A DNA stretch of 13,996 bases from Bordetella parapertussis (lineage in GTDB: Bacteria; Pseudomonadota; Gammaproteobacteria; Burkholderiales; Burkholderiaceae_B): the NCBI GenBank assembly GCA_943331855.1, contig CALQNE010000062.1, positions 1-13,996 on the forward strand. Reading direction: 5' to 3'. The position numbers were made by a program, and so were the translations under genes. The notes under the pieces were generated by a model. It was not told the DNA's origin. It did no database searches and saw only the letters and a list, made by a program, of their open reading frames with translations. This document shows, piece by piece, positions 1-7,511 of the stretch. Position 1 is the first letter of the stretch. Every line of letters begins with the position of its first letter.

Positions 1-273
1 ACGCGTCAAGAATGGTGCGATGTGATGGAGGGCACAGACGTTTGCTTTGCACCGGTTCTTAGCATGACCGAAGCAGCACTGCATCCCCATAACGTCGCTC
101 GCCAAACTTTTTGTGAGGTTCAGGGGGTGTTGCAACCCTCGGTGGCCCCGCGTTTTAGTCAGACACCGACTGCAGCCATACGGGCGCCGGTCGCCACCGG
201 TGCCCATACAATCGACATCCTGCGCCAGCTTGGTTACAGTACCTCTGATATTGAGGCACTACAGCGAACTTAG
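1..273 (+). CDS. CaiB/BaiF-family CoA transferase or alpha-methylacyl-CoA racemase, C-terminal fragment
   Basis: This is the last 90 codons of a gene that begins before the window; the frame is open from base 1 to the TAG at 271-273. The tail contains EGTDVCFAPVLSMTEA, then HPHNVARQTF and an APRFSQTP-like segment, which is the usual C-terminal signature of family III CoA transferases and alpha-methylacyl-CoA racemases (established family knowledge). These enzymes either move CoA between acyl groups or epimerise 2-methylacyl-CoA thioesters in the cytoplasm. The catalytic residues lie upstream and cannot be seen, so transferase and racemase cannot be told apart here. It is followed after 65 bp by an acyl-CoA dehydrogenase on the same strand, which favours a role in acyl-CoA degradation; racemase is my preferred guess. 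Family assignment is firm; exact reaction is inference. Confidence 0.85.
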   Translation, partial: TRQEWCDVMEGTDVCFAPVLSMTEAALHPHNVARQTFCEVQGVLQPSVAPRFSQTPTAAIRAPVATGAHTIDILRQLGYSTSDIEALQRT

Positions 274-338
274 CTGCGCAAAAAACAGATCAATAGTTTG
301 GCCATTTACGATAAATAAAAGCTTTAGAGAGACACATC

Positions 339-2663
339 ATGAACGACGTCACATTGAACGACTCAGCCATCGAAGCCTTTCGCGATAGTGCACGCGACTT
401 ACTTGGGCGGGGCAATACCATTGGGCGACTACGCAAGCTCAGAGACTCAGATTCGGGTTTCGAGCGTTCGGCCTGGCAAGAGATCGCGAATGCTGGCTGG
501 TTAGGTGTGCTGGTCTCTGAGCAAGACGGTGGGTTGGGCTTAGGATTGCGCGAAATGGCGGCGATTGCCGAAGAAATTGGTCAGCGTTTGTTGCCCGAGC
601 CCTTGATCGCAGGGGGCGTGCAACTTGCTGTGGCAGTATCAGGCACGCCACAAGGTGCCCTACGCTCAGTATTGCTTGAGAAAATCGTTGGTGGTGAGTT
701 GGTGGCAGGCTTGGCCTGGCAAGAAGCGCTTGGGCAGATGCAGGGACAGCAAACCCTGGTAACCGTTGCGTCAAGTCAAGGCGAGGTGTTGAGCCTGAAC
801 GGCGCCAAAAAATTCGTGACGCCGGCAACGGGGGCTGATGGCTGGGTGGTTTCGGCGCTTTTGAATGGCCAGCCTGCATTGATTTGGGTACCTGCACAAA
901 CCGAAGGCGTGCAGCAGTCGGTTCAACGGGCGGTTGACGGCACGATGCTGTGTACGTTGTCGTTACGCAATGCGCTCGTCCCTAAAACGTCGTTGTTGAT
1001 GCATGGCCAGGCAGTGTTCGGTTTGATCGATCACGCCAATGATGTCGCCCGTGTGATTCAGTCTGCCGAGCTGTTAGGGGTAATGCGCCGCGCACTTGCA
1101 ATGACGCTTGATTATTTGGGCACGCGTAAGCAATTTGGCAAACTGATTGGTAGTTTTCAGGCGTTGAAACATCGCGTGGTGGATGGCTATATTCAAGTCG
1201 AATTGTCATCCGCTTGCATCACAGACGTTATTAAGCAAATCGAGGCGGGTGGTTCGTTGAGCGCACTCGCGAGTCGCGCAAAAGCGCGCTGCGCACACGC
1301 AGCCTTGTTGGTGACGCGCATGGCGATTCAAATGCATGGTGCGATGGGCTATACCGACGAGTGCGACGTTGGCTTATATTTCAAACGTGCGCTCGCACTG
1401 TCTGCGTGGTTGGGTAACGCCGAGGCACATCGCTTGCGTTATTTTGCGCAACTGCCCGCCGCTGCGGCGGATGAAGCGGTGACGCACACTCCAGTCGTAA
1501 AGGATTTTCCCAAAGAAGCGGATTGGGAAAACATGCCAGAGCCAGAGTTTCGTCAGATGCTGCAAAGTTTTTATGCAAAACATTACCCAGAGCACATGCG
1601 TCACATGCCGCATCGGTTACGGTTAAATGAAATTAAAGACTGGACGATGGTCTTGTCGAAGCAAGGCTGGATCGCACCGTCTTGGCCAAAAAAATTCGGT
1701 GGAATGGGTTTGCCCCCCGGAAAAATGATCGCCTATGTCGAAGAGCAAGAGCAATATGGTGTGGCGCGCGCGCCTGACATGGGTGTCGTGATGATCGGAC
1801 CACTCTTGATTCAGCGCGGCAGCCCTGAGCAGCAGCAAAAGTTTTTACCAAAAATTATCGCGAATGAACACGTTTGGTGCCAAGGCTACTCAGAGCCAGG
1901 TGCAGGGTCTGATTTAGCCGCATTGCGGACCGAGGCGGTGCTTGATGGTGATGCGTTTGTGGTGAATGGTCAAAAAATCTGGACCACACTTGCGCAAGAT
2001 GCCACGCATATGTTCGCGCTGGTGCGCACGGATAAAGATGCAAAAAAACAATCAGGAATTAGTTTTTTGTTGATTGATTTAAGTGTCCCCGGAATTACGA
2101 TTCGTCCGATTCAAAATATCAGTGGGCAAAAAGAATTTTGTGAAGTGTTTTTTGATAACGTCCGGGTACCTGCCGAAAATTTAGTTGGACAAATCAACGA
2201 AGGCTGGACGATTGCAAAAGCGTTACTAGGTTTTGAGCGAATCTTTTTAGGTAGCCCCAAACAGTCTCGCTATGCGCTGAGCCAGTTGACGACCTTGGCA
2301 GATAGCCTGGACTTGTTTGCGAATCCTGTGTTCGTGGCGCGTTACGCTGAACTGATGCTTGATTCGGTTGATCAAGTGGCGGCTTACACGCATTACGCCG
2401 AAATGGTCAAACGCGGTGAGATGCTACCCCCTAGCGTTTCATTACTAAAAATTTGGGGAACAGACACTTACCAAAGGATCTGTACCCTTTTGGTTGAGTC
2501 GGCGCAAGAACACGGTGCGACGGGCCACACCGCAGATTTTGGACCAGAGGGTTTAGATGTTCCGGCCATTATGTTTCACTCGATCCCTTCAACGATTTAC
2601 GGGGGTAGCACCGAAATTCAGAAAGAAATCATTGCCAAACACGTGCTCAAGTTGCCGGACTAA
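339..2663 (+). CDS. Two-domain (fused) acyl-CoA dehydrogenase, PimD-like half followed by PimC-like half
   Basis: A 774-residue flavoprotein made of two acyl-CoA dehydrogenase domains, about 1-372 and 395-774, twice the usual 380-400 aa. It should oxidise an acyl-CoA to the 2,3-enoyl-CoA using FAD, passing electrons to electron-transfer flavoprotein. The N-terminal half has RKQFG (263-267) and QMHGAMGYTDE (331-341), the FAD contacts normally donated across the subunit interface, but lacks the mid-domain EPGxGSD motif and has no Glu at either known catalytic-base position (Ala237, Leu358 by hand alignment). The C-terminal half has CQGYSEPGAGSDLA (514-527), WTT (548-550) and a Glu at the isovaleryl/long-chain type position, Glu633 in GFERIF, but no RKxFG. 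The halves read like the small and large subunits of pimeloyl-CoA dehydrogenase (PimD, PimC) or mycobacterial FadE26/27 pairs. ATG start after a weak AGAGAG site. Substrate is unknown. Confidence 0.9.
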   Translation: MNDVTLNDSAIEAFRDSARDLLGRGNTIGRLRKLRDSDSGFERSAWQEIANAGWLGVLVSEQDGGLGLGLREMAAIAEEIGQRLLPEPLIAGGVQLAVAVSGTPQGALRSVLLEKIVGGELVAGLAWQEALGQMQGQQTLVTVASSQGEVLSLNGAKKFVTPATGADGWVVSALLNGQPALIWVPAQTEGVQQSVQRAVDGTMLCTLSLRNALVPKTSLLMHGQAVFGLIDHANDVARVIQSAELLGVMRRALAMTLDYLGTRKQFGKLIGSFQALKHRVVDGYIQVELSSACITDVIKQIEAGGSLSALASRAKARCAHAALLVTRMAIQMHGAMGYTDECDVGLYFKRALALSAWLGNAEAHRLRYFAQLPAAAADEAVTHTPVVKDFPKEADWENMPEPEFRQMLQSFYAKHYPEHMRHMPHRLRLNEIKDWTMVLSKQGWIAPSWPKKFGGMGLPPGKMIAYVEEQEQYGVARAPDMGVVMIGPLLIQRGSPEQQQKFLPKIIANEHVWCQGYSEPGAGSDLAALRTEAVLDGDAFVVNGQKIWTTLAQDATHMFALVRTDKDAKKQSGISFLLIDLSVPGITIRPIQNISGQKEFCEVFFDNVRVPAENLVGQINEGWTIAKALLGFERIFLGSPKQSRYALSQLTTLADSLDLFANPVFVARYAELMLDSVDQVAAYTHYAEMVKRGEMLPPSVSLLKIWGTDTYQRICTLLVESAQEHGATGHTADFGPEGLDVPAIMFHSIPSTIYGGSTEIQKEIIAKHVLKLPD

Positions 2664-2704
2664 GGGCTTGGTACTTTTAGAAAATTCTTGCAAAGGTGTA
2701 AACG

Positions 2705-3499
2705 TTGGAAACGATTGAATATGAAGTGACTAAGGGTGTGGGTACGTTGACACTGAACCGGCCCAAACGCAAAAATGCGATTGATGCAGTGATGCGTACA
2801 GAGCTCAGAGATTTAATCTCGACCCTGCCGCACCAGCGCGATTTGCGGGCGCTGATTATCACCGGCGCTGGGGCCACTTTTTGTGCGGGTGGGGATATCA
2901 GTGCCATGGGAGAAGCGACGCTTGCCGCACCGGATGGTCGTGATCGTATGCGGTACGACTATCTATCCTGGATCGAAACCTTGCTGCGACTTGAAGTTCC
3001 GGTGATTGCAGCCGTTGAGGGCGCCGCCTATGGTGCTGGCTTTAGTTTGGCTTTGACAGCGGATATTGTTCTGGCTGCACCAGATAGCCGGTTTTGTTTG
3101 TCTTTTATGCGCTTAGGGTTGGTGCCTGATTGCGCGGTGTTGTATACCCTGCCACGCATTGTAGGTGTGCAGCGAGCCAAAGAATTGGCGTTTTCGGCGC
3201 GGGAGCTGAATGCCGAACAGGCAAGAGAGCTGGGCATCGTGCTTGAAGTGACCCCGCAAGGGCGTACGCTCGAGCGTGCGCAGCAAATGGCGGCCAGTTT
3301 GGCACAAGCGGCGCCCGTGGCACTTGCGATGACAAAGCGTGCTTTTAATGTGTCGTTAAATAGCAGCTTGGACACCATGATGGATATCGAATCCGCATCT
3401 CAAGGTGTTGCGCGCACGTCTGACTGGCACACTGCTGCTGTCCAACGATTTTTGAATAAGCAGCCCGCGGCCTTTCAGTGGCCTAAGGCGATGGATTAA
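2705..3499 (+). CDS. Enoyl-CoA hydratase/isomerase (crotonase superfamily)
   Basis: A 264-residue crotonase-fold protein of normal family length. It begins at TTG 2705, chosen because AAAGGTG (2692-2698) lies at good spacing and the N-terminus METIEYEVTKGVGTLTLNRP matches where the family starts. The oxyanion-hole segments are FCAGGD (59-64) and EGAAYGAG (105-112). At the two catalytic Glu positions of classical hydratases there appear to be Ser114 and Phe134, while Asp142 in GLVPDC sits where PaaG-type isomerases carry a conserved Asp. This makes an enoyl-CoA isomerase or a specialised hydratase more likely than plain crotonase (inference from hand alignment). It starts 41 bp after the dehydrogenase gene and would act on that enzyme's product. 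The family is certain; the reaction is not. Confidence 0.9.
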   Translation: METIEYEVTKGVGTLTLNRPKRKNAIDAVMRTELRDLISTLPHQRDLRALIITGAGATFCAGGDISAMGEATLAAPDGRDRMRYDYLSWIETLLRLEVPVIAAVEGAAYGAGFSLALTADIVLAAPDSRFCLSFMRLGLVPDCAVLYTLPRIVGVQRAKELAFSARELNAEQARELGIVLEVTPQGRTLERAQQMAASLAQAAPVALAMTKRAFNVSLNSSLDTMMDIESASQGVARTSDWHTAAVQRFLNKQPAAFQWPKAMD

Positions 3500-3501
3500 C
3501 T

Positions 3502-4005
3502 GTGTTTGAAACCTCGCGACAACTGGGTCGAATCCCGGTTGTCGGGTTGCGCGGTGTAGTGGCCCTTGAACGAACGGCGTGGCTTAAGCAATTGCTGCGA
3601 CACCCTTTAATGCAGGGGACGGTTGTCTTGACGTCTGAGGCAGATCGGGCCGCCGAGCTTGATTACGCGCGGGTTCAATACTATGAGCCTGCGAACTCAA
3701 CTAGCGCTGAGGGGTGCCTGTGTTGCGGAATGAACCGTGGCTTAGGTGACGCCTTGCGGGCTTTGTTTTTGCGTGTGCTGAGCAAACGTGTGCGTCCAAT
3801 CGATCGGGTGCTGATCGATGCGACGGTCTTAGATCCAGAGCAATTAGCGTTCACCTTCAAGCATGCGCCGTTTTTAGGGCAACGCTATCAGTATCAGATG
3901 ACGCTGACTGTGGTGGGCGCGCATGCCTTCTTGGGTGACTCCTCTGAGTCCGGGCCTTTGCAAGCGTTGGTTTTTGACGAAAATACTATTTTGCGAACAA
4001 ATTAA
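3502..4005 (+). CDS. CobW/G3E-like protein with degenerate P-loop, truncated before the G4 motif
   Basis: A 167-residue protein starting at GTG 3502, two bases after the preceding stop, so probably translationally coupled. It aligns by eye with the N-terminal domain of COG0523/CobW metal-handling GTPases: IPVVGLRGVVALERTAWL (11-28) lies where these proteins have IPVTVLTGFLGxGKTTLL, GCLCCGMN (71-78) matches the diagnostic CxCC metal-binding motif, and DRVLIDATVLDPEQL (101-115) matches the DRVxIETTGLxDP strand. The P-loop glycines and the Lys are gone, so GTP binding is unlikely. The protein stops at about the place where the NKxD (G4) motif should be, and the CobW C-terminal domain is absent. 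The frame is intact and the CxCC cysteines (72, 74, 75) are kept, so it may be a small metal-binding or scaffold protein rather than a dead gene. Its function next to acyl-CoA genes is unknown. Confidence 0.7.
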   Translation: MFETSRQLGRIPVVGLRGVVALERTAWLKQLLRHPLMQGTVVLTSEADRAAELDYARVQYYEPANSTSAEGCLCCGMNRGLGDALRALFLRVLSKRVRPIDRVLIDATVLDPEQLAFTFKHAPFLGQRYQYQMTLTVVGAHAFLGDSSESGPLQALVFDENTILRTN

Positions 4006-4016
4006 GGGCTAGGTGA

Positions 4017-4046
4017 GGGCAGTGGCTGCCTGATTTGAAATATTTG
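4017..4046 (+). terminator. Weak candidate terminator after the catabolic cluster
   Basis: GGCAG (4018-4022) and CTGCC (4026-4030) form a 5-bp stem with a TGG loop, extendable by one G-T pair, followed by a T-rich but interrupted run. It lies 12 bp after the CobW-like stop codon. The stem is short and the U-tract broken, so it may be only a weak or Rho-assisted stop. Confidence 0.3.
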
Positions 4047-4076
4047 TTGAAGCACTCACCTAAGATACGGTACACT
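4047..4076 (+). promoter_or_regulatory. Candidate sigma-70 promoter inside the gap
   Basis: TTGAAG (4047-4052) and TACACT (4071-4076) are separated by 18 bp, each matching four of six consensus positions. The predicted start is near 4083, inside the perfect palindrome GGTTAACC (4082-4089), which could be an operator. No gene with a ribosome-binding site follows, so if the promoter is real it would drive a non-coding RNA of up to about 300 nt. Confidence 0.35.
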
Positions 4077-4331
4077 TAACGGGTTAACCTAAATGAGCCT
4101 TGGCTTTAGGTGACGTTGTTCAGCTTAGCTCGAATCGCCAACTTTTAGATATTATGCAGCGCGATTCTGGGTATGTAGCCAATCACGCTTGGCGTGCGGC
4201 AGTGGTTTCGATCACATCGTTTCATTTTCAAAGATTTTGTCTACTTTTCGCCTATCGCTTTGTTGCGCGCGTCGGACTAGATGATGCTCATGGTCTTGAT
4301 TGACGCATGGGTGCCCATGCTAAAGATTTAA

Positions 4332-4383
4332 AACGACAGTCACTTGGGCGTAAGTGTTTTGGCCATTTGTGATGGCTGTCGTT
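4332..4383. other. Possible three-way-junction RNA fold
   Basis: The outer stem AACGACA (4332-4338) with TGTCGTT (4377-4383) encloses two hairpins: CACTT/AAGTG (4341-4345/4352-4356) and GCCAT/ATGGC (4362-4366/4372-4376). All 17 pairs are Watson-Crick. The strand is unclear: it could be the 3' part of a + strand RNA from the candidate promoter at 4047, or an element downstream of the tRNA terminator on the - strand. I recognise no RNA family. Confidence 0.3.
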
Positions 4384-4440
4384 GTATGCAATGCCGAGTA
4401 ACAGAAATCCAGGAAACAAATGAATGCAATTCGTACAACA

Positions 4441-4481
4441 CAAAATAAAACTGGCCGAGCGCAAAAAGCGATCGACCAGTT
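4441..4481 (-). terminator. Intrinsic terminator of tRNA-fMet
   Basis: On the - strand a 14-position stem (4449-4462 with 4468-4481; one G-U wobble and one mismatch) has a five-T loop and is followed by a U-rich run (4441-4448). It begins 5 nt after the CCA end of the tRNA, so the tRNA is a single-gene transcript that ends here. Confidence 0.85.
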
Positions 4482-4486
4482 GTATT

Positions 4487-4563
<77 letters not shown>

Positions 4564-4575
4564 TCTGAAGAAAAG

Positions 4576-4581
4576 AGTATA
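4576..4581 (-). promoter_or_regulatory. Probable -10 box of the tRNA-fMet promoter
   Basis: TATACT on the - strand (five of six consensus) lies 12 bases upstream of the tRNA 5' end, giving a start about 6 nt before mature tRNA. I could not find a good -35 hexamer at 16-18 bp spacing, so the full promoter is not defined. Confidence 0.45.
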
Positions 4582-4634
4582 GCGTATTTTGGATAAGTTA
4601 GCTTTAGAGTGTGTAATAAGGACAAAGAATCATT

Positions 4635-5558
4635 ATGAATGAACAGCACGACAATCAGTCCGAGACAGAATCGCTTGCGATCGAAGCAGAAGATTCTTCT
4701 TTGGTCGTGACGCCAACAGTTTCGCCGCATGATCAGGCTCAACAAGAAAAACAATTGATGCAAGCGAGTATCGCGATTGAGACAGCGTTGTTATGCGCCT
4801 CTGCGCCAATGCCCCTAAGCGAGTTGCGTAAATTGTTCGAAGACGATGAGCTGTCCGATACGCAAATCACAGAGATCCTAGAGCAACTGCAACTCGCTTG
4901 GGTTGATCGAGGAATGGAACTTGCTGAACTTGCAACTGGCTGGCGGTTTCAAAGTCGTGCCGCGATGCAACGCTACCTTGAGCGTTTGAGTCCAGAGCGT
5001 GCTCCAAAATATTCGCGCGCAGTCATGGAAACGCTTGCGATTATTTCTTGGAGACAGCCCGTGACGCGGGGTGATATCGAAGACATTCGCGGTGTGACGG
5101 TGTCTTCGCAAATTATCAAGACGCTCGAGGATCGAGGTTGGATTGAGGTGATCGGTCATCGTGATGGGCCGGGACGCCCTGGCTTATTAGGCACAACAAA
5201 ACAGTTTTTAGATGATCTAGGTTTGCGTGCACTCGATGAGTTACCTGCGTTAGGCGCGGCAGAAATTACCGAAGCGTTGCAGTCGCTTGCCTTAGAAGGG
5301 CAGGTCTCCATCGCAGCACCACAGACTGCTGATTTAATTGATCAAGCCAATCAAGAGCAGAGCAGCGCTGAAGAGCGGTCAGAAACCGAACAGTTAGAAG
5401 TAGAACAGCCCGAAGCAGAACAGCCCGAAGCAGAACAGTTAGAGGTCGTGCCGCTTGAACCTGTTGCGACTGAGGCTGAGTCACCACTGAGTACCGAATT
5501 AGACCCCTCGGACATAGAGCCGACGAACACATCTTCTTTACCCCCGGAGTCCAAGTGA
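4635..5558 (+). CDS. scpB: Segregation and condensation protein B
   Basis: ScpB is the dimeric winged-helix kleisin partner that, with SMC and ScpA, forms the bacterial condensin complex for chromosome folding and segregation. Residues about 42-200 carry two winged-helix domains. The strongest signature is [19 protein letters not shown] (127-145), then [19 protein letters not shown] and [14 protein letters not shown] (180-193). A loose N-terminal extension (1-40) and an acidic Glu/Gln-rich tail (about 220-307) make it 307 aa, longer than the typical 190-220 aa core. ATG 4635 follows AAGGA (4618-4622) at a rather long 12-nt gap. No scpA is next to it; the upstream neighbour is the divergent tRNA. 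It overlaps rluB by 4 bp, an order common in proteobacteria. Confidence 0.95.
   Translation: MNEQHDNQSETESLAIEAEDSSLVVTPTVSPHDQAQQEKQLMQASIAIETALLCASAPMPLSELRKLFEDDELSDTQITEILEQLQLAWVDRGMELAELATGWRFQSRAAMQRYLERLSPERAPKYSRAVMETLAIISWRQPVTRGDIEDIRGVTVSSQIIKTLEDRGWIEVIGHRDGPGRPGLLGTTKQFLDDLGLRALDELPALGAAEITEALQSLALEGQVSIAAPQTADLIDQANQEQSSAEERSETEQLEVEQPEAEQPEAEQLEVVPLEPVATEAESPLSTELDPSDIEPTNTSSLPPESK
5388..5447 (+). repeat. Four tandem 15-bp repeats in the scpB tail
   Basis: Four units begin at 5388, 5403, 5418 and 5433, each opening with GAACAG. The middle two are identical; the outer two share a TTAGA variant. In frame they encode EQ(L/P)E(V/A) five-residue repeats in the acidic tail of ScpB, so copy-number change would not shift the frame. 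Likely replication slippage in a disordered region. Confidence 0.9.
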
Positions 5559-7432
5559 CCAATTCCAATACTGAACAGTCCGAGCAAGCGTCACACGACG
5601 CTTCTGCTGCCCAAGCGCCAACGGACCAGCCAATTCAGTCTGACGCGTCCGCGCAAGGCGAGCAAGTTGAGGCAGGCGGTAAGCCGCGCGGCCGTAAGTT
5701 ACGGACTCCCTTTCGTCGCCGCCGCAGTGATGCTGCCGCAGGCGAGGCCGGCACTGAGGAAGGTACCCCAGAGCGCAAGTCGCGCACGAAAGTGTTTGAG
5801 CCCAATGTTGTTGAAGAAGTCATCGACCCCCGTGATGTTGTTGAAATTGGTGACCCGGTCGAATTCGAAAAAGAGGGTGATCAGGCACTCGCTTATTTGA
5901 GTGGGACGGAGCGGATCGAGCAGCGTCTGAATAAATATTTAAACAGCGATCTCTTGATGCCCAAGCTGCATAAAGTGCTTGCGGATGCTGGTGTTGGTTC
6001 GCGTCGTGAAATGGAGGAGTTAATTATTGCAGGGCGAGTCTCCGTAAACGGTGAGCCCGCACATATTGGACAACGCGTTGGTGCAAATGATTTGGTGCGT
6101 GTGAACGGAAAACCCGTCACGCGCACCAATACGCGCAAGCCACCTCGCGTGATTTTGTATCACAAGCCTGCTGGCGAAATTGTGAGCCACGACGATCCTG
6201 GTGGGCGTGCGACGGTGTTTTCGCGTTTGCCCAAAATGAAGGTTGGCAAATGGCTTTCAATTGGGCGTCTTGATCTCAATACTGAGGGTTTGTTGATTTT
6301 TACGACCTCGGGTGATCTGAGTAACCGCTTGTTACATCCGCGGTATGGCAATGAGCGTGAGTACGCCGTTCGTGTCTTGGGTGAGTTAGGCCCCGAGCAG
6401 CGCCAGACTTTGCTGGATGGTGTGACGCTTGAGGATGGTCCAGCCAGTTTTGGGATGGTTGAGTTCATCGGCGGCGAAGGCAGCAACCGTTGGTATCGCG
6501 TCACGCTCAACGAAGGTCGTAACCGCGAGGTTCGTCGCATGTTTGAGTCGATCGGTTTGACGGTCAGCCGTTTGATTCGTACGCGGTTTGGCGACATTGT
6601 TTTGCCGACAACGCTACGTCGTGGACGGTGGGAAGAGTTGGACCCTAAGCTGGTCTCTGCCTTGATGATCCAAGTCGGGCTATTGCGCGATGAGGATGAG
6701 TCGGGTGATGGGCGCGCCCGCGCACCTCGCCAGCCAGCCTCGCATGACAGTGCATTGCCGCCGGGGTTTGGCACGCTTGACCAAAACGGTACGCACGGCG
6801 CTCGGGTTGGGCGACGCGGCAATATTCAGGGTGGCCGTTCAGGCAAACCCGCAGCTTTTTCTCATCCGACTGAGTCGGCGCCAACCGTCTTGACCGTTGG
6901 CGGCGGCTTTGCTAACGGACATCCGGGCGGGCAAGGTCAGGGCAGAGGAGGGCGAGGAAAGCCAGGTGGCGCTGGTGGGCGTCCCAATGGTCCCGCTCGG
7001 TCAGGCGCTCCGAAAGGTGGCCCCGGCAAGGCCGGTGCTGGGCGTGGCCCGAGGGTTCCGCGAGCCGATGGTCGCCCCGACGGTGCGGGCGGGCGTCCAG
7101 AGGGTCGGTCGGATTCGCGTCCACCTCGTGGCGCGGCAGCCGGTCAGGCATTTGATCCGAATGCACAGCCAGGCGAAAGATCAGAGGCCGGTGCGCGCCG
7201 GCCGCGTACGCCTGGTGGGCAAGGCGCGCCGGGCGCGCGTCCAAATGGTCCGCCGCGTGGCCGAGGTCCGGGTAAACCAGGCGGTCGTTCGCAGGCGGGT
7301 TCGGGTAATGGCAATCCAAATGCGAGCGGCAAGCCGCGCTCGGCACCCCGTGGTGATGATTGGCAACCCAAGGGGCCTGCAGCCCATGAGTCGCGCCTGG
7401 GGTTTACAAAATCGTCGCGAGGCGACCGCTAA
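5555..7432 (+). CDS. rluB: 23S rRNA pseudouridine synthase B with long basic tail
   Basis: RluB isomerises a uridine in helix 89 region of 23S rRNA (U2605 in E. coli). Order of parts in the 625 aa: a charged N-terminal extension (1-130), an S4 RNA-binding domain (about 135-190; [20 protein letters not shown]), the RsuA-type catalytic domain (about 196-375) with the catalytic Asp240 in [12 protein letters not shown], and [13 protein letters not shown] (319-331). From about 385 to the end the protein is a low-complexity Gly/Arg/Pro/Ala tail, more than 200 residues, absent from the roughly 290-aa E. coli enzyme and probably disordered and RNA-binding. Start is GTG 5555, inside the scpB stop (GTGA overlap), with GGAG (5546-5549) well placed. 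RluE/RluF or RsuA are less likely given the context and the S4 domain. No clear terminator follows; the next unit has its own candidate promoter. Confidence 0.93.
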   Translation: MTNSNTEQSEQASHDASAAQAPTDQPIQSDASAQGEQVEAGGKPRGRKLRTPFRRRRSDAAAGEAGTEEGTPERKSRTKVFEPNVVEEVIDPRDVVEIGDPVEFEKEGDQALAYLSGTERIEQRLNKYLNSDLLMPKLHKVLADAGVGSRREMEELIIAGRVSVNGEPAHIGQRVGANDLVRVNGKPVTRTNTRKPPRVILYHKPAGEIVSHDDPGGRATVFSRLPKMKVGKWLSIGRLDLNTEGLLIFTTSGDLSNRLLHPRYGNEREYAVRVLGELGPEQRQTLLDGVTLEDGPASFGMVEFIGGEGSNRWYRVTLNEGRNREVRRMFESIGLTVSRLIRTRFGDIVLPTTLRRGRWEELDPKLVSALMIQVGLLRDEDESGDGRARAPRQPASHDSALPPGFGTLDQNGTHGARVGRRGNIQGGRSGKPAAFSHPTESAPTVLTVGGGFANGHPGGQGQGRGGRGKPGGAGGRPNGPARSGAPKGGPGKAGAGRGPRVPRADGRPDGAGGRPEGRSDSRPPRGAAAGQAFDPNAQPGERSEAGARRPRTPGGQGAPGARPNGPPRGRGPGKPGGRSQAGSGNGNPNASGKPRSAPRGDDWQPKGPAAHESRLGFTKSSRGDR

Positions 7433-7475
7433 GGCCCACGCGGTAGGCGAATCATGCCTAAATCGTTGGTATAGC

Positions 7476-7505
7476 AAGACATTTTTGTAAAATTCATGCT
7501 AGAAT
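7476..7505 (+). promoter_or_regulatory. Candidate promoter of the rimP-nusA-infB operon
   Basis: AAGACA (7476-7481, four of six) and TAGAAT (7500-7505, five of six) are separated by 18 bp in the 184-bp gap between rluB and rimP. Predicted start is near 7511-7513, giving a 5' leader of about 100 nt before rimP. Confidence 0.5.
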
Positions 7506-7511
7506 GCAGGG

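Larger units (their letters stand above)
4006..4440. other. Gene-poor gap with candidate RNA structure
   Basis: No convincing protein gene occurs here. The only sizeable open frame (4100-4303) begins at TTG, has no ribosome-binding site and matches nothing I recognise. Structure seen: TAGGTGAG (4010-4017) complements CTCACCTA (4055-4062), which in turn can pair with TTAGGTG (4106-4112), while ACCTAA (4087-4092) can instead pair with TTTAGGT (4105-4111). Smaller hairpins are CACGC/GCGTG (4184-4188/4192-4196) and GCATGG/CCATGC (4305-4310/4315-4320). A possible three-way junction lies at 4332-4383. A small RNA, or leftover untranslated sequence between convergent units, are both possible. Confidence 0.4.

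Noticed and set aside
4100..4303. 67-codon open frame on the + strand
   Set aside because: TTG start without ribosome site, no recognisable motif; treated as chance in the gap.
4589..4617. Promoter for scpB (TTGGAT, 17 bp, TGTAAT)
   Set aside because: Its predicted start (about 4624) would fall after the AAGGA ribosome site at 4618-4622, and the -35 match is poor.
7425..7444. ACCGC/GCGGT hairpin at the rluB stop as a terminator
   Set aside because: Only 5 bp with a 10-nt loop and no U-run.
6897..7490. 197-codon + strand open frame inside the rluB tail
   Set aside because: Out-of-frame reading of Gly/Arg-rich repetitive coding sequence; Arg/Val-rich and featureless.
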